Assembly (NCBI GenBank): GCA_008704415.1
Contig: VXIS01000262.1
Location: forward strand, 1-64,000
DNA: 64,000 nucleotides
Source of the DNA: Sphaerosporella brunnea
Lineage: Eukaryota > Ascomycota > Pezizomycetes > Pezizales > Pyronemataceae
Direction: 5' to 3'
A model generated the notes under the pieces. That model was not told the origin of the DNA. It ran no database searches and saw nothing but the letters and a program-made list of their open reading frames with translations. This document shows, piece by piece, positions 33,592 through 45,094 of this stretch. The position numbers were made by a program, and so were the translations under genes. The stretch's first letter is position 1. Each line of letters opens with the position of its first letter.

Positions 33592-35533
33592 TCACCTCCG
33601 CACGCAGCGAATCTTAGTCTGTGGATGCGTAATCCAACAGTCCGGATTGACCTCGACTTCAAGGTCCCCTTCCGATTTAGTGGGGCTGAGTTGATAGTTC
33701 TCGACCAGATACGCCACGCATGCCCGCAACATCATGTCCGCCAAGTACTTCCCCATGCACTGGCGCGGGCCAAAGCCGAAGCGCCACATCTGATACCGAT
33801 ACTAGAGGGGTGCGCTTACTTAGTCGTTCGTACTTAGGTAGGATAGAGAGGGTTGGTATACTCACGTCGGATGGCTTTAGTTTCAAGAACCTGGAGGGAC
33901 GATAGATAGTGCTATCGGGGCCCCAGTACTCGTTGCGGATGTTCAAGGCATAGGAGTCGACGATGATGTTGGTCTGCACCTCCGAATCAGCCAGCCGCAC
34001 AAGCGTGAGCACAGCTAGGTATAAGGGATAGATAAGTATACCCTCTTAGGGATGGTGTAACCGCCAACAATCTTATCAGAGGGTGCACTCTGGGGTATTG
34101 AGAAAGCTAAATGACGAAAAATCGCAATGTATTATTGACCAGTAACATGACAGGAAGAGAGATGGGATCAAAACTAACCAGCAACGGGCCGTAGACGTGA
34201 AGATTCGTTGATGCAAGCAGCGAGGAAGGTATCTGAGCGCAGAAAATAGTCCTCTCGCCGCTTCTCACCTCTAAGGTTTTCACGGATTTCTTTGAGGAGC
34301 TGCTGCTGCTCGCTGTCGTGAGTGGCTAGATGCACCAGATTCCATGCGATTGCGCCGGTGGTCACGTCCAGATTTGCAAAGAGCTGCTCGTCGAGTGTTT
34401 GGAGAAGCTTTTGCCACCGAAAGATGGGGGAAAGTTAGATATTTGCTTTCTCCCTCCGATATCTATGGGTTTTTTTTTCTCACGTACATGTGTCTTTTCG
34501 AGGACCCCCGCTTCAGCTGCCTCCCACATTGCAACTATAGGAGCACCGCTCTGGAGCACCTTCGCCCTCTCGTACGCCTCTTTGTTGAATTTCAACCAAT
34601 CCGCCAGAAACTTCGTGAGCAGCTCATTCGCTTTCGTGGGGAGATATTTGGACCACGCGTAGCGCGCGACCCCGCCGGCGATGACGTAAGTAAAAAGGTG
34701 TTCTCGCAGGGGAGCGAGTTCTCTGAGGCGCGCCACCTGTGTCTCGTCGAGATCGCCGTAAACGAGTCTTGCGGTGAGTAGGAACGGGTACATCTTCAAG
34801 TCCGCGGCGGGATCCAAGAGCAGAGCTGAAGCATCAGCACTCCCTTCGGCGGTTCTTTCCCAATCCCGAAAGTAGTTTTCCGTCTGCTCCAGTATGCGCG
34901 GCAAGTATTCCACCGCTGCTCGGTGACGGAAGGGAACCTCCACGCGGGTCCGCACGGCGCGCCACAGGTCGCCGCTGATCAGGCCCACGCATTGGCCCAG
35001 CAGTTGGCTCAACAGGTAGCCCGAATCATTGTTTTCCGCCTTTATATGGCAGTCGGAGTCTCGAAAGATTTCGCGAACGTGCTCGGAACGCGTTACGACG
35101 CTTTTGCTCGCAAAGAAGTCAACACTCTCTCCCTCCCAGCCAACGGGGGGGTTGGACGAGGCAACAACTACATACACCTCGGGATTCATCCCAGACCAAA
35201 TCCTGTATACATTCCCGTAGAGGTCCCCCCACTCGATGCTATTGCGCGCGCCGTTCAAAAACTTAGCCGCATCGCCGTGTCCGTTCGGCCATGCATAGGG
35301 TGCGGTCGGTAAGCCTTTGATCGGGTACCTCCAACAGAGAAACAGCTGGCGACCCATCAGCAACCTCGAAACCGGGAGATTATAAAACTTACGTGTATAA
35401 CGCGGGACAACGCGCGGCAAGTTATCGATTTAAGAATCCGTCGAAAGTGATAGCATACAACAACACCAGCAATGGCTATCGCAGGCGCGAAGGAGGAGGA
35501 GCCAAACAGAGTGAGAAAATTAGTCCAAGCCAT
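33592..35533 (-). CDS. Cytochrome P450 monooxygenase of the ETP cluster (GliC/GliF type)
   Basis: Seven exons on the minus strand (35393-35533, 35176-35345, 34488-35100, 34179-34407, 34042-34106, 33866-33973, 33592-33801) give 511 residues. All splice phases are consistent and most introns have clear CTRAY branch sites. The N-terminal hydrophobic anchor FAPAIAIAGVVVCYHF suggests ER attachment. Later come the I-helix-like LDVTTGAIAW, the K-helix ESSRLRP (Glu376, Arg379), YRPSRFL, and the haem loop FGFGPRQCMGK (ligand Cys457). In gliotoxin synthesis GliC oxidises the diketopiperazine before glutathione addition and GliF acts in later ring modification; sequence alone does not tell me which this is. 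The palindrome TCGGTGACCGA lies 137 bp upstream. The start is the ATG in CAAGAAATGG. Confidence 0.88.
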
Positions 35534-35669
35534 TTCTTGTGCGATTTTTTTTGTAATTTTTTTTCTTGAGACGTATGAAAGAGACGTATGCTCCTGAATG
35601 AAGAAAGGGAAAAGGGAAAGAGCGGATTGATCGCTCGAACACACTCAACACGATCATGGCGCGGCGAAT

Positions 35670-35680
35670 TCGGTGACCGA
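35670..35680. promoter_or_regulatory. TCGGNNNCCGA palindrome upstream of the P450
   Basis: TCGGTGACCGA, 137 bp upstream of the P450 start codon. A perfect ETP-cluster palindrome, at the edge of the LINE fragment that follows. Confidence 0.75.
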
Positions 35681-35699
35681 GAACCACTCTAGTCCTGCA

Positions 35700-37092
35700 T
35701 TCCATCCATCTCGATCACCTGCCCTGCGGGCGGGGGCCGGTGGATCCCAAACTGAAACACCAGTACTACCACATACCGCGGCATCCTTCCTACACTCGCT
35801 TCGTGCTTACCAGCGCCAAGCCACGACGTGGTGCTCTCTGATTGGTCTATACCCACCATCACGGAACCGACTTTTACCTCAATGCCCCTTCTTCCCGCAG
35901 TCGGGAAGCCCTGACACCCCGTGCGTCCGGTACAAGTTGCTCGGCCACTTGTCTAAGGCGTGCCGACAAGTCAAGACAGGTCAAACTCGCCGGGACTTGC
36001 TCCTCCGGTTTGACCGCGAGGGGGCCGTTGGGATCGATCCCCGTTTGCTCACTGAGTGGACGGAGCTACACAACCCACCGTCAACCACACAGGATACACA
36101 GATGCAGGACGCCTCACCTGAGGTCATGTCTGCTATCCCCCCTCTGTCCCTACTGCTATCCCTCTCGCGGATTTTGCAAACAAGGTTGAGGACCTTCTAG
36201 GGCGGCATCTCGCCGCCCTCAAGGAAGGATACGACGCCAGTTTGGCCAATCTGGTCAAAGTCGTACTCGAGCTGAAGGAAACGGTCGAAGAACTCTCGGC
36301 CCAAAACAGAGCACTCCAAACCCAGCTCAGTGGGGCCTCAGCGAGACACCCCGGATACACGACGGTATCGCACGCGGCTTCCCAGACGCCGCCCCCACCT
36401 CCGCCCCCGCTTGCGTCAGCGGAGACGACTGCCACGCCGCCGGAAGTCACGGCGAGGTCCAAACGCAGGCGCTCCGGGCCGCCCAGCCCGACAGTGCAGC
36501 CTGCAAAACAAGCGAGAACGATCCCCCCCCCCCCCTCTCTCTTATGCATTCGAAACACGCGGGACCAAGCACTGCTTTGGTCTTGATGCGACCAGACCCG
36601 GAAACGCAACCAGCACCTGGCAACCCAGAGGCTGATGCCCCTCCCAGGACGGAGGCCGAAGGGGGCTGGAAGAAGGTTGAAAGAAAGAAACGTAGACGGC
36701 CCTCGGGCTGCTCAACGGAAAAAGACAAGCGGGGAAGCGCGCCCTCCTGGGCCCAAGTGGCCCGGGGCGGGGGTGTGAGCATCAACGTCTTCATAGGCGG
36801 AGCCGCTGACACCAAGCGGTGCAGGCCTCGCAATGCCACGGGGGGGAGGAGAAAGGAGAAGGGGAAGGGGAAGGAGAGGGAGCAGCGGGCTCCGGACGTG
36901 CGAGTTTGAAGAGGGGGTGAAACACTGTCCTTTCTGTACACTTTTTGCAATTTCCTTGATTTTCTTTCCTTCGGAGGAGCAAGCCCCAGAGTAGGACCCC
37001 GAGCCTAGGGGTAGCGATGATTCTGTTTTACCTATGTCATGGCCGCAAGCGGCCGAATACATTATGATTAAAACAAAGATTAAAACAAAAAC
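35700..37092 (+). pseudogene. LINE-1 ORF1 (gag-like) fused to the LINE 3' tail
   Basis: Successive overlapping frames encode a degenerate zinc-knuckle region (YKLLGHLSKACR), a coiled-coil-like segment LVKVVLELKETVEELSAQNR, and a Pro-rich then basic C-terminus (RSKRRRSGPPS; KKVERKKRRR). These are features of ORF1 of Tad-like LINEs. A 3' untranslated region follows with the family hairpin GGCCGCAAGCGGCC and an AAAACAAA-rich tail near 37092. ORF2 is wholly missing between them. Frameshifts, one near a C homopolymer at 36526-36538, break the frame. It separates the P450 promoter from the oxidase gene and is not part of the pathway. Confidence 0.65.
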
Positions 37093-37311
37093 CGGATACC
37101 GCGGAAATCCCACATCCCTGATTTCGAAATTTCTCAGTCACTCTTACGGGCACATAACCGCATAGACAACCAGTCAGTCAAAACAGCTCGGTAATTTATG
37201 AACGATGCAAGTATAGTACAAGCGCAAGCGCCCTGGCGATGAAAAAAAAAACACGGAAGTTCCCGAGCAACTCCCGATATGTTAGGCCCTGTTACACACC
37301 ACCACCACCCT

Positions 37312-38305
37312 TCACGCCTCGCTCTGTAGCTGCATAGACACGCCCGCAGCGACAGCGATCCCGGACGCAAGGGCATTCGTAACCATCTTCATAAACGTCG
37401 AGCAATCGCCAGCCGCATACACGCCAGGGACGGATGTCATCGGGATGGGCTGCGCGACCTTGAGGTCGCCGCTAGGGGTGAGCTCGAGACCGAGCTGTTC
37501 GACGAGCGTTTGGCTGGCGAGAACCGTCTTCGCCTTGTGAACCAAGAAGCCGACCGTCTCGGTTTCGCCGTCGTCGAAAACTATCGTCACCTCGCTGTTG
37601 TCGCCAGGGGTTTTGACGAGTTGCTTGATGGGGCGCGAGTCGATGCGGATGTTCTTCGCGGCGAGAGGAGCGAGCTCGGCGGCGAGGCTGGCTGAGCCGT
37701 TGGTGTAGGCGGTGACGTTCTGCGTGAAGCGTCGAGCCTGGCCCGTGAATTGCGTAACGACGGGTAGAGACGCGGCGTCGTCGACGGCGAGGACCCCGGC
37801 GGAATGCGTGCCGTTCTCCTCGAATCCGTGGCAGAAAAGGCAATGAAAGCTAGCAGACGGGCGTTAGGTTTTGAGAAGGGGGGAAAAGCGGGGGGCAAAC
37901 TCACATTCCCTTGACCCAGCACTCCTCGTAGCCCGGAATGTTCGGGAAGACGTCCTTGGACCCTGTAGCGAGCACCAGCTTCTTCCCCGTCCACTCTTGC
38001 TGCGATGCGTCGGTGGCCTTGAACCAGCCGTTCTCCAGCTTCTCCACTTTCTCGACCGTGCTGTTCTGGATGCGCACGGTGTCGTACCTCGCTGTGAGCT
38101 CCTTGCGGGCGGCAGCGCGGAATTCGTCGGGGTCCTGGTGATCCCAGGTCGAGACTATGTGCATGTGCTTGGCAAGCTGGTTCCTGTAAACGCCTGAATC
38201 GAACAGTACAGCGGTGTGGAGGATACGAGACAGTCCCAGTGCGGTCGAAAGGCCGGCAGGGCCCCCGCCGATGATCAGGGCGTCATAGACAGGTTTGGAA
38301 GCCAT
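37312..38305 (-). CDS. FAD-dependent dithiol oxidase, GliT-like
   Basis: Two exons on the minus strand (37905-38305 and 37312-37849, 55-bp intron with CTAAC branch site) give 312 residues, slightly short for the family (GliT about 334). The N-terminal dinucleotide fold LIIGGGPAGLSTALGL binds FAD. Exon 2 opens with the redox pair CLFC (about Cys137/Cys140) followed by HGFEE. The C-terminus has VPGVYAAGDCS, the second FAD motif of thioredoxin-reductase-like proteins. GliT-type enzymes lack a thioredoxin partner and use O2 to oxidise the dithiol to the transannular disulfide, which also gives self-resistance. The start at 38305 (ATGGC context) is preferred over an in-frame ATG 16 codons upstream. 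Confidence 0.88.
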
Positions 38306-39012
38306 CGTTTTGTTTTGTTTTTTGTTTTGTTTGCACTGGTCTTGTCTACACAATCTGTAAATATAACCAGAAGAAACGACGAGGGGTTGTTTGTATTGTG
38401 CCTTATTGATAGAAGTAGGAAAAAACAGGGCCGGCGGGGGATGAGGAGGCGGGAGGGATTGTCCGAGAGAATGAATGTCACAGAGTGGTGCGCCGTATTT
38501 AGTATTTAGAGGGGTTAAAGTTGAGATTGGGGGTTGTCCCCTCGACTAGAAACGGCGTTCGGCAACTTTAGTGGCCGAAACACCCCAGCTTTCACCCAAA
38601 TACCCCTAATAAAAGCAAGCTGTCCGTTGTGGCCCCAACGCCGCCGCGACACCTACGGCCGTCCTCCACCGCAGCTGAGATTTAGATCAGTAACTAAGCA
38701 TGTATATAGCGTGTTCGTTGCGCGGTAGCACCGTGGTTCGTCCCGCGAATATTTCTGCCACTTTTCTGGCCGAAGGCTTACAGTCGAGGAATCTGACCAT
38801 CGTCATTGCATACCAGTTTCAGTGGTTTCACTGGTTTTGATTCGTCGAAAGAGCCTTGCAGAAGTGATCGCTACCATATTTGCCCTGGCAAGACATTTTC
38901 CCTTCGAATTTCAGAACACCTACATAATTCGGTTGGCGGGTCCTCTTGGTTATGGAGAGGGCGGGAACATTACCGGATTCCGACTGTATAAATTATATAC
39001 AGTAAGCAAAAG

Positions 39013-39083
39013 TACCGTAGTGACTCGGCTATAAGGGACCCCTCCAGATTTGGTTAGCGGCACAGAATTGCCTTATAGGGAAT
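39013..39083. repeat. Single arm of a CCGTA-type MITE
   Basis: TACCGTAGTGACTCGGCTAT followed by CAGATTTGGTTAGCGGCACA and GAATTGCCTTATAGGGAA matches one arm of the complete element at 52370-52587. The partner arm was not found. Confidence 0.7.
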
Positions 39084-39636
39084 TTAATGCCGAACGGATC
39101 TACATGAAAGGAGCGTGCTGAAAGAGGTATCCAAGTTGTATTGCGTCACGGTAGTTTAAAAAAAAATAAACGACGTGGTTTTAGACAGGAAGTGACGGTT
39201 AGGTTTTGACGTCTGTACGAACAAGCCCGGTGACTGTGATGTGGTGATGTACGAACCGCAACATTCGCTGTTTCAATAAATAGTAACCCGCTCACTCGTC
39301 GAAGTGTTCGCTGCTGCTTGATGTAAGGTAATCTTTGTTTCCATCTCTTCTGCGGGAATATCAACATTGGCAACTGCAGAACGTGAGATTCATAGAAGTC
39401 ATGAGACAGGACAATGCGTCATTAATACACCATGAGCTGTCTGAGGTTTATAGCGATTCGGATGAGGTACAGCGAGTACTAGAGTACACGGCAAAATATC
39501 CTTAAGGAAGCCGCTCGATCCTCTCTGGGAATTTTCAAAATCTCCTGGAATGGAAGCCTCAATGATGTGTTGCTTGCTGTATTTCTTACAAGCACGCTCC
39601 CGAGCATAGCGCTGCACTTGTGCCATTTTCATTACT

Positions 39637-39728
39637 AAATTTTATGCCGAGCTGGCTGGCCAGCTGAGAAAATCGGCCAGTTGGCCGACCGACTGGTTGG
39701 TCGCCAGCTTGGCAGGATAGAACATATA
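39637..39728. repeat. Palindromic element B
   Basis: On the minus strand it reads TGTTCTATCCTGCCAAGCTG, continues through CCAGTCGGTCGGCCAACTGG, and ends CCAGCTCGGCATAAAATTT. About 90 bp with strong internal symmetry. Same family as 21077 and 25222. Confidence 0.65.
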
Positions 39729-40425
39729 CTAAACAATAGATGGTGTATTAAATAAAATGCCGCATCAATACTGCGCTCTGCTACCATTATCCCCAAATAC
39801 CACACCTGGGTTTGACTACCGTATTTTGAACGAGCGCACGCTGGAATCCCGCATCGAGCTGAGGATATTCAGAGTTTGGCTGAAGAACTGCAAAGATCAT
39901 GAAGTCGTTTTTTGACGTTTCAGTGTAACTCTGCAATTCTCACTCTTACAGTCACGGGAGTGTCAGAGTTGGGAGTTACTTTAATCAGAACAATCGTTTA
40001 AAGAGGCTCCCGATGTTTTGGGGGGTATTCTGCGCGGTGTGCCGCCTTGATGTGTGCGACGATGGGTTGATGATGCTCATGATGGCACTAACAAGGGCGA
40101 TGATGAAGATGATCTTGATGTTGGTTGGTATTGAGAGGTCGATGGCTGCCGCATGCCCGCTCCCGCGGGGAAGGTAGCCGCCCACCATCGGACAGAATTC
40201 CGTAACAATACCATGTTCAAAAGAATCAATTATTCAAACCAATGCGTATTGCAAAAGTGAATAAACCAAATGCGCATTGATTCACTCAAAAAAGTCCTAA
40301 TTTGTCAAAAAGTGTGGTAGTGCTGCTGTCGCACTGCAGGACCGATATACCCCCCCGCCCCGTTTTTTTTTTGTTACAGTATTTACCGTCTAGATATATG
40401 TAGTTAACAACGGTGAGCTGGCTTA

Positions 40426-40436
40426 TCGGTAATCGA
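40426..40436. promoter_or_regulatory. Near-match to the ETP palindrome upstream of the methyltransferase
   Basis: TCGGTAATCGA differs from TCGGNNNCCGA at one base and lies 72 bp before the methyltransferase start. Possibly a weak site. Confidence 0.4.
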
Positions 40437-40507
40437 CCCTACGTATATACCCCGTCAATCGATATCGAGTGATCCATTCTTCCATCCCTCAGTTCGCTTT
40501 TTCGAAT

Positions 40508-41822
40508 ATGGAGCCCATACTAAATGACCTGATAGCTCATCTGCAGTCAACGCTTGCCTCACTGGAGGGGCCGTTGAAGAGCGACTTGCAAGCCACAATC
40601 CACGCACCCTCATCAGGACTTCCAGACAAGAAGCTCGTCGCCCTGGCCTCGGAGGCGGAGGAGCTTCTTGACCGCGTTCAAAAGCTGCTGCAACCGCCAG
40701 TCGAGCTTCTCGCCGACAACTTTTTGGGTAACTACTACAGATTCCCCCCCCCCCCCCCCCGGGAGGATTTGAGGATTTGATCGTGCTGAATGGAGTCCGC
40801 GGTGGCTAGGCTACCTAGATAGCAAGTGCCTCTGCGCGGCAGTGTCACTGCGCATCCCCGACCTTCTCTTTACAGGCGCGAAGACGGTCTCCGCTCTCGC
40901 CGACGCAAGCGATGCAGACCCCACCCGGCTGACGCAGATCCTGCGGCTGCTGCGCAACAACGGGATCTTCGCGTACGACGAGTCGACCGGCACCTACAGC
41001 AACAACGCTGCGTCGGAGCTGCTGCGGACGGACCACTGGACGCAGTGGCACCGGTGGGTGGATCTGTACGGCAACGAGTTTTACGACATGGCGCGTGGGA
41101 TTCCCGGGGCGGTGATGGCGCGTAACGCGGCCACGCGGACCGCTGCGCAGCTCGCGTTCGGCACCGACAAGAACATGTTCGACTACGCGAGCGAACACGG
41201 GTGGCTGGAACGGCTGCTCGGCACGATCGGCGCGGCGGCGATGGCGCAGGCGCCGGGTATCGTCGAGGACTATCCGTGGGGGGAGGTCGTGGGGACGACG
41301 GTGCTGGATGTTGGCGGCGGGTCTGGGGATTTCATCGGGGCGTTGCTGCGCGAATTTCCGACGATGAAGGGCGCCGTCCTGGATACGGCGCAGGTGATCG
41401 AGCGCGTCACCACGCCGTCCTTTCGCGGTGAAAAGGCAAAGTTCGCGGATGTGGGGGGCCGCGTGACCGAGTTGATCGCTGGAGACTTCTTGCAGGATAT
41501 CCCGCCGTTCGAGGTCTACACGATGAAGTGGTGTCTCCACGACTGGGGTGACGAGGACGTGCTGAAAGTGCTGAAAAACGCCCGGAAGGCGATCGTAGAG
41601 GGACCGAACAGCCGGTTCGTCATCATCGAGTCGGTTTTGACCGAGGGACGCAAGGGAAGGCTGGCGAGGCTGGGTGACGTGACGATGATGGTTGCCGCTG
41701 GCGGTAGGGAGCGCACATACGAGGAGTGGAAGGACCTGGCGGAACGGAGTGGTTGGAGGTTGGCGGTTGTGCGGTCGCTGAGGAATGCGTGGCCGTCGGC
41801 CATCGAGTTGAGGCCTGCCTAG
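40508..41822 (+). CDS. SAM-dependent O-methyltransferase, GliM-like
   Basis: Two exons (40508-40727 and 40810-41822) give 410 residues, normal for fungal class-II O-methyltransferases. The intron contains a 17-base C tract; the acceptor in GGCTAG at 40809 keeps the frame and joins NFLG to YLDSKCL, restoring the N-terminal dimerisation helix. A winged-helix region follows (LRIPDLLF, LTQILRLLRNNGIF). The SAM loop is VLDVGGGSGD (about 238-247). The catalytic base is the His in KWCLHDWGDED (about His317). In gliotoxin-type pathways GliM methylates a hydroxyl of the oxidised product, but the acceptor here is unknown. It is the last recognisable cluster gene on this side. Confidence 0.87.
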
Positions 41823-42186
41823 CATATGATTAGCACGGAATGTGTGCTTTCTGGTTACTTAGTGCCAATTGATCATGTTGACCCACATAACACTTACTGC
41901 CGATTGAGTAGTGAGACATCTCGGGCGCGGTGTTGAGAATCCAACTTACATATGCAGTTGTCACAGCCCGACAGCGTCAGCATCCCTGGAATAATAATTA
42001 ACGATAATCGCAGACCGGCCCGATTCTCGAGGCAAAACGCCTTGCTAAGTGACAACTCTCCTTGCTCCTTGGTTTTTTTCAAAAAGCTGAGAATAGCGAC
42101 TTCCCCACGGCTCGGCGCAGGCTCAGCAGCTATCATCGGATCCGGTATATATCTTTTGTTCCTTCCTTCTCTTCCCAAGTCATCCG

Positions 42187-42675
42187 ATGCCCTTTGAGTT
42201 TGTGGCCAAGTTGTATTCTGCAGTCAGATCCTTCCAACTACCGGGCCAATTCGAAGAACTCCAACCTCCCGGCTATCCGAGCAGGCTGAATCCGCAACTG
42301 TTCGAGGACTCAAGTGAGATTCTGTGATTTCACACGTTGCCATGTTCTCGCATTACTCTCCCATCATCGCCTCCAACATCTTCCTGGTGCACAACATCGC
42401 CTTCTGCCCGAGAACTTCGCCGGCGCCGCTCTCCTTGTGAGCGCTCCAAAGGGGGCTCGTTCACCGCAAGACTTGTCACCGCCACGACCGCGGTGTTTGC
42501 TTTCGACGTCGTCCTGAGGAGGGTCGGCTACGCGAGCGGCCTCAGGACAGCCATCTGGAGGATCATACCCATCGTTTGGGGCCTCGGGTATGCTGTGTCT
42601 GGGACGCTAGTGTTTGCGGTGGTTTGTTTGAGCCCTGGCACAGGGCGCGGAGGAAGTGTATCATCAAGCTCCTGA
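42187..42675 (+). CDS. Putative small membrane protein, unknown function
   Basis: A tentative two-exon gene (42187-42313, 42413-42675) of 129 residues. Exon 1 begins MPFEFVAKLYSAVRSFQLPG and has protein-like composition. Exon 2 contains a basic stretch, a segment TARLVTATTAVFAFDVV, and a strongly hydrophobic IPIVWGLGYAVSGTLVFAVV likely to be a membrane helix. The donor is GTGAGA and the acceptor CCCGAG, so the acceptor is weak and other splicing is possible. It follows the methyltransferase by 365 bp on the same strand. I do not recognise a family and cannot say whether it belongs to the cluster. Confidence 0.4.
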
Positions 42676-42699
42676 AGCTGCTCAAGTTTAAGCAGTCTC

Positions 42700-45090
42700 T
42701 GACGAGAGTTTGCGAGACTGTTGGATGAAATCAGATAGTTTGTTGGAAGGTTTTTTTTCCCAGGACTCGAAATGGTGTGAGCTGGACCCTTCACCGTTTG
42801 GAAATTTTTCACTGCGTCCATCACCGGAGTAGGTGTTATTCCACTTCAAAGCCGACGCAGTGGGTTCCAACGTCGAGATAACCTCGTAACAACGTGTGGT
42901 TGTGGCCTGCACAGGGCTAGGATCCTCTTCACGGCCCTGCTACCACAATCCACCCAGTAAAAGGAGCTCAAAGGCAAAACTACTATTACCCCATGCTAGG
43001 CACCCATTGCCGCTACTCACAAAACACACAAGACAGTTGACTATCACACACTTCAGCTCCCTGTTTGACTGCAGCACCTGAAAGAGATAGTGTCCTCGAC
43101 TCCCTCCTCGGCCGCCCCCACACCAATACTTCCAGCAGAAAGCTTCTTTGGAAGTCGCCCTTCTTTTCTCGCCTCTTCATCTGCTCTTATTCAGAAGTAG
43201 TTACCCACGCCACCTGGAAAATCCTGTCCGTACTGCCATCAATGTGCCTGAAAATCCAGCAGCCGACTCGGGGCTGCTCGAGAAAACAAGCCTGATCAGG
43301 GGTATGTCAGTGCAGTTTTATTAGCTATTTAGGTGGCCGTTGGTCGATTGCTGGCTCGTTCACTCCCGTAGATAGGATTGTCTGGCTTGCCCGATGAATT
43401 GTCTTGGTCCCCTTGGTCAATGGTGAACTCGGTGCTGGTCTTTCCCGGGCCATCCTTCAACAACGAGATTGAGTCTCTCACGCACCGGCAAATCGTTGCC
43501 CAGTAGAGCCGTAACCACGGGTGATCGACCTGCTTGAGCGATGATGTTTAAACCCTGGATGGTGGGGCGAAGGGTTGCAATGACGTGTCTCGCATCACGA
43601 TGACGACACACTAAAGGCTGTGCTGTGGCTCCAGGCCAAAGCTCTCACGATGCTCCTTGAGACGATTAGGCCAACGGTGGTGAGTGGTTTTAGCCGGCTT
43701 AAGCAGTTCAAGGCAAGTTCTTTACCGAGTCGACTTTTCATTGCCCCAGACTTCGAGGCGCAGTCACTGTGCCACAGAATCCGACATGGCGAGCGGGATT
43801 GCGGCGCCAAACAGCAGTTCCCCCCACTGCGCAACTCATGGCATTTTGTAGAATCTTTTACCATGATAATTATACCATCGCTCACGATCAAACCCCAGAA
43901 TCATGGCGGAAAAGAGCGTCGCGCGCTCTTGACCGCGGCGCCTGTCAGAACTAGTTGGTTTCGCCAGTGCACGTGGTTCTCAATCAACCCCGTTGCTGGG
44001 GTGCGGGAAAAGCCAAAACTGCTCGCAGCGGCAGTCTTGACATCTCGAGCGGACTCCTGCCGCAACCACGTCCGCTAGGTACCTACCTAGGCACGTAGGT
44101 AGTGGATCAGGTAGCTGCACAAATTCCTTGAACGGCCCTTTTTACCATTGGGATTGTAATGGACGAGCCTAAAATCGGGAGCCTTGTCAAGCGAGCCAGT
44201 AGAGTCGATGGTCGATTTTAGTAGGGCCGACGATCCATGCGCCCGCAAATCTCGCGTATCGAGAACGCTGTCGAATGGCGAGTCCGACTGCGAAGACGCA
44301 TTCACAGTTCACAGTCGATGAAAACTAACTATGGCCTTCTGATTTGAGAGTGATAGACAAATGACGTGCTTCATTCCAGTCACGGATGCAGAGCCCTGTG
44401 TGAGTAGACTTCGTTCCCCCCTCGTTTCTACAACTCATGCTTGATAGCATTCAGCCATGAGAAACCAGAAATGGGTTTTCCATAGCCATTGCTCAACTGA
44501 ACGGTCTCCAAATCCACGAAACTGGGAACCCATTGATGGCCTTGCTCCCTTTGATGGCCTTGCATCTTCTCCCTTGAGCTGACGGCGAGCCGTTCCTGTC
44601 CATGCCCTGGTTTTGATGTCTCTAGCTTTGTAGGATATGATGACCAGGATCGCGATTCGCGAGGCCTCGAATGACCCACCCCCGAAACCTCATCCATTCC
44701 GATGGTTGCACGAAGCCGACAGCCGGAAAATAATCCGATTACCCCACCGGAGAGTTGTGGAGGATATGTTGCGGTAGCCGACATGATCATCGACATACGT
44801 GGTGCAACTTTCGATGAGCGGTTAGATGTGATAGGCTATCATGGTCAGAACGGCCAGAATGGCACAGGGCGAACTGTTCTGGAATCCATAAGATTAGAGA
44901 CGAGAACAGCACTGCGAAGCCGCCAGTAGTAATTGGTCGGCATCTGTTAAGTTAGGAAGCAGAGAGAACAACCGTGACTCGCGGGGAGGCTAAAACAGAA
45001 GGGGGGGTCGTTGAAGTTTCGAGGTGAAAAAAAGAAAACCTGGACAGCGAGCCCGCGTAGAATAGAAGCAAATTGACGGCCACCGCAAAA
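42700..45090. other. Gene-poor stretch, one unassigned ORF
   Basis: No supported gene. A 122-residue frame on the minus strand (44428-44796) ends with a plausible C-terminus (FVDLETVQLSNGYGKPISG) but has no domain. Frames around 43417-43891 (minus) are broken. No inverted repeats of note. Confidence 0.35.
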
Positions 45091-45094
45091 CTTG

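Larger units (their letters stand above)
38306..40425. other. Spacer between oxidase and O-methyltransferase
   Basis: About 2.1 kb. It holds the MITE arm at 39013 and palindromic element B at 39637; otherwise only short frames without domains. Near 38554-38576 two half sites (TCGGC ... GGCCGA) are too far apart to count as the ETP palindrome. Confidence 0.4.

Noticed and set aside
40845..41825. 326-residue open frame antisense to the methyltransferase
   Set aside because: It mirrors the real gene in a GC-rich region; its Arg/Pro/His composition lacks any motif, while the sense strand has the full methyltransferase signature.
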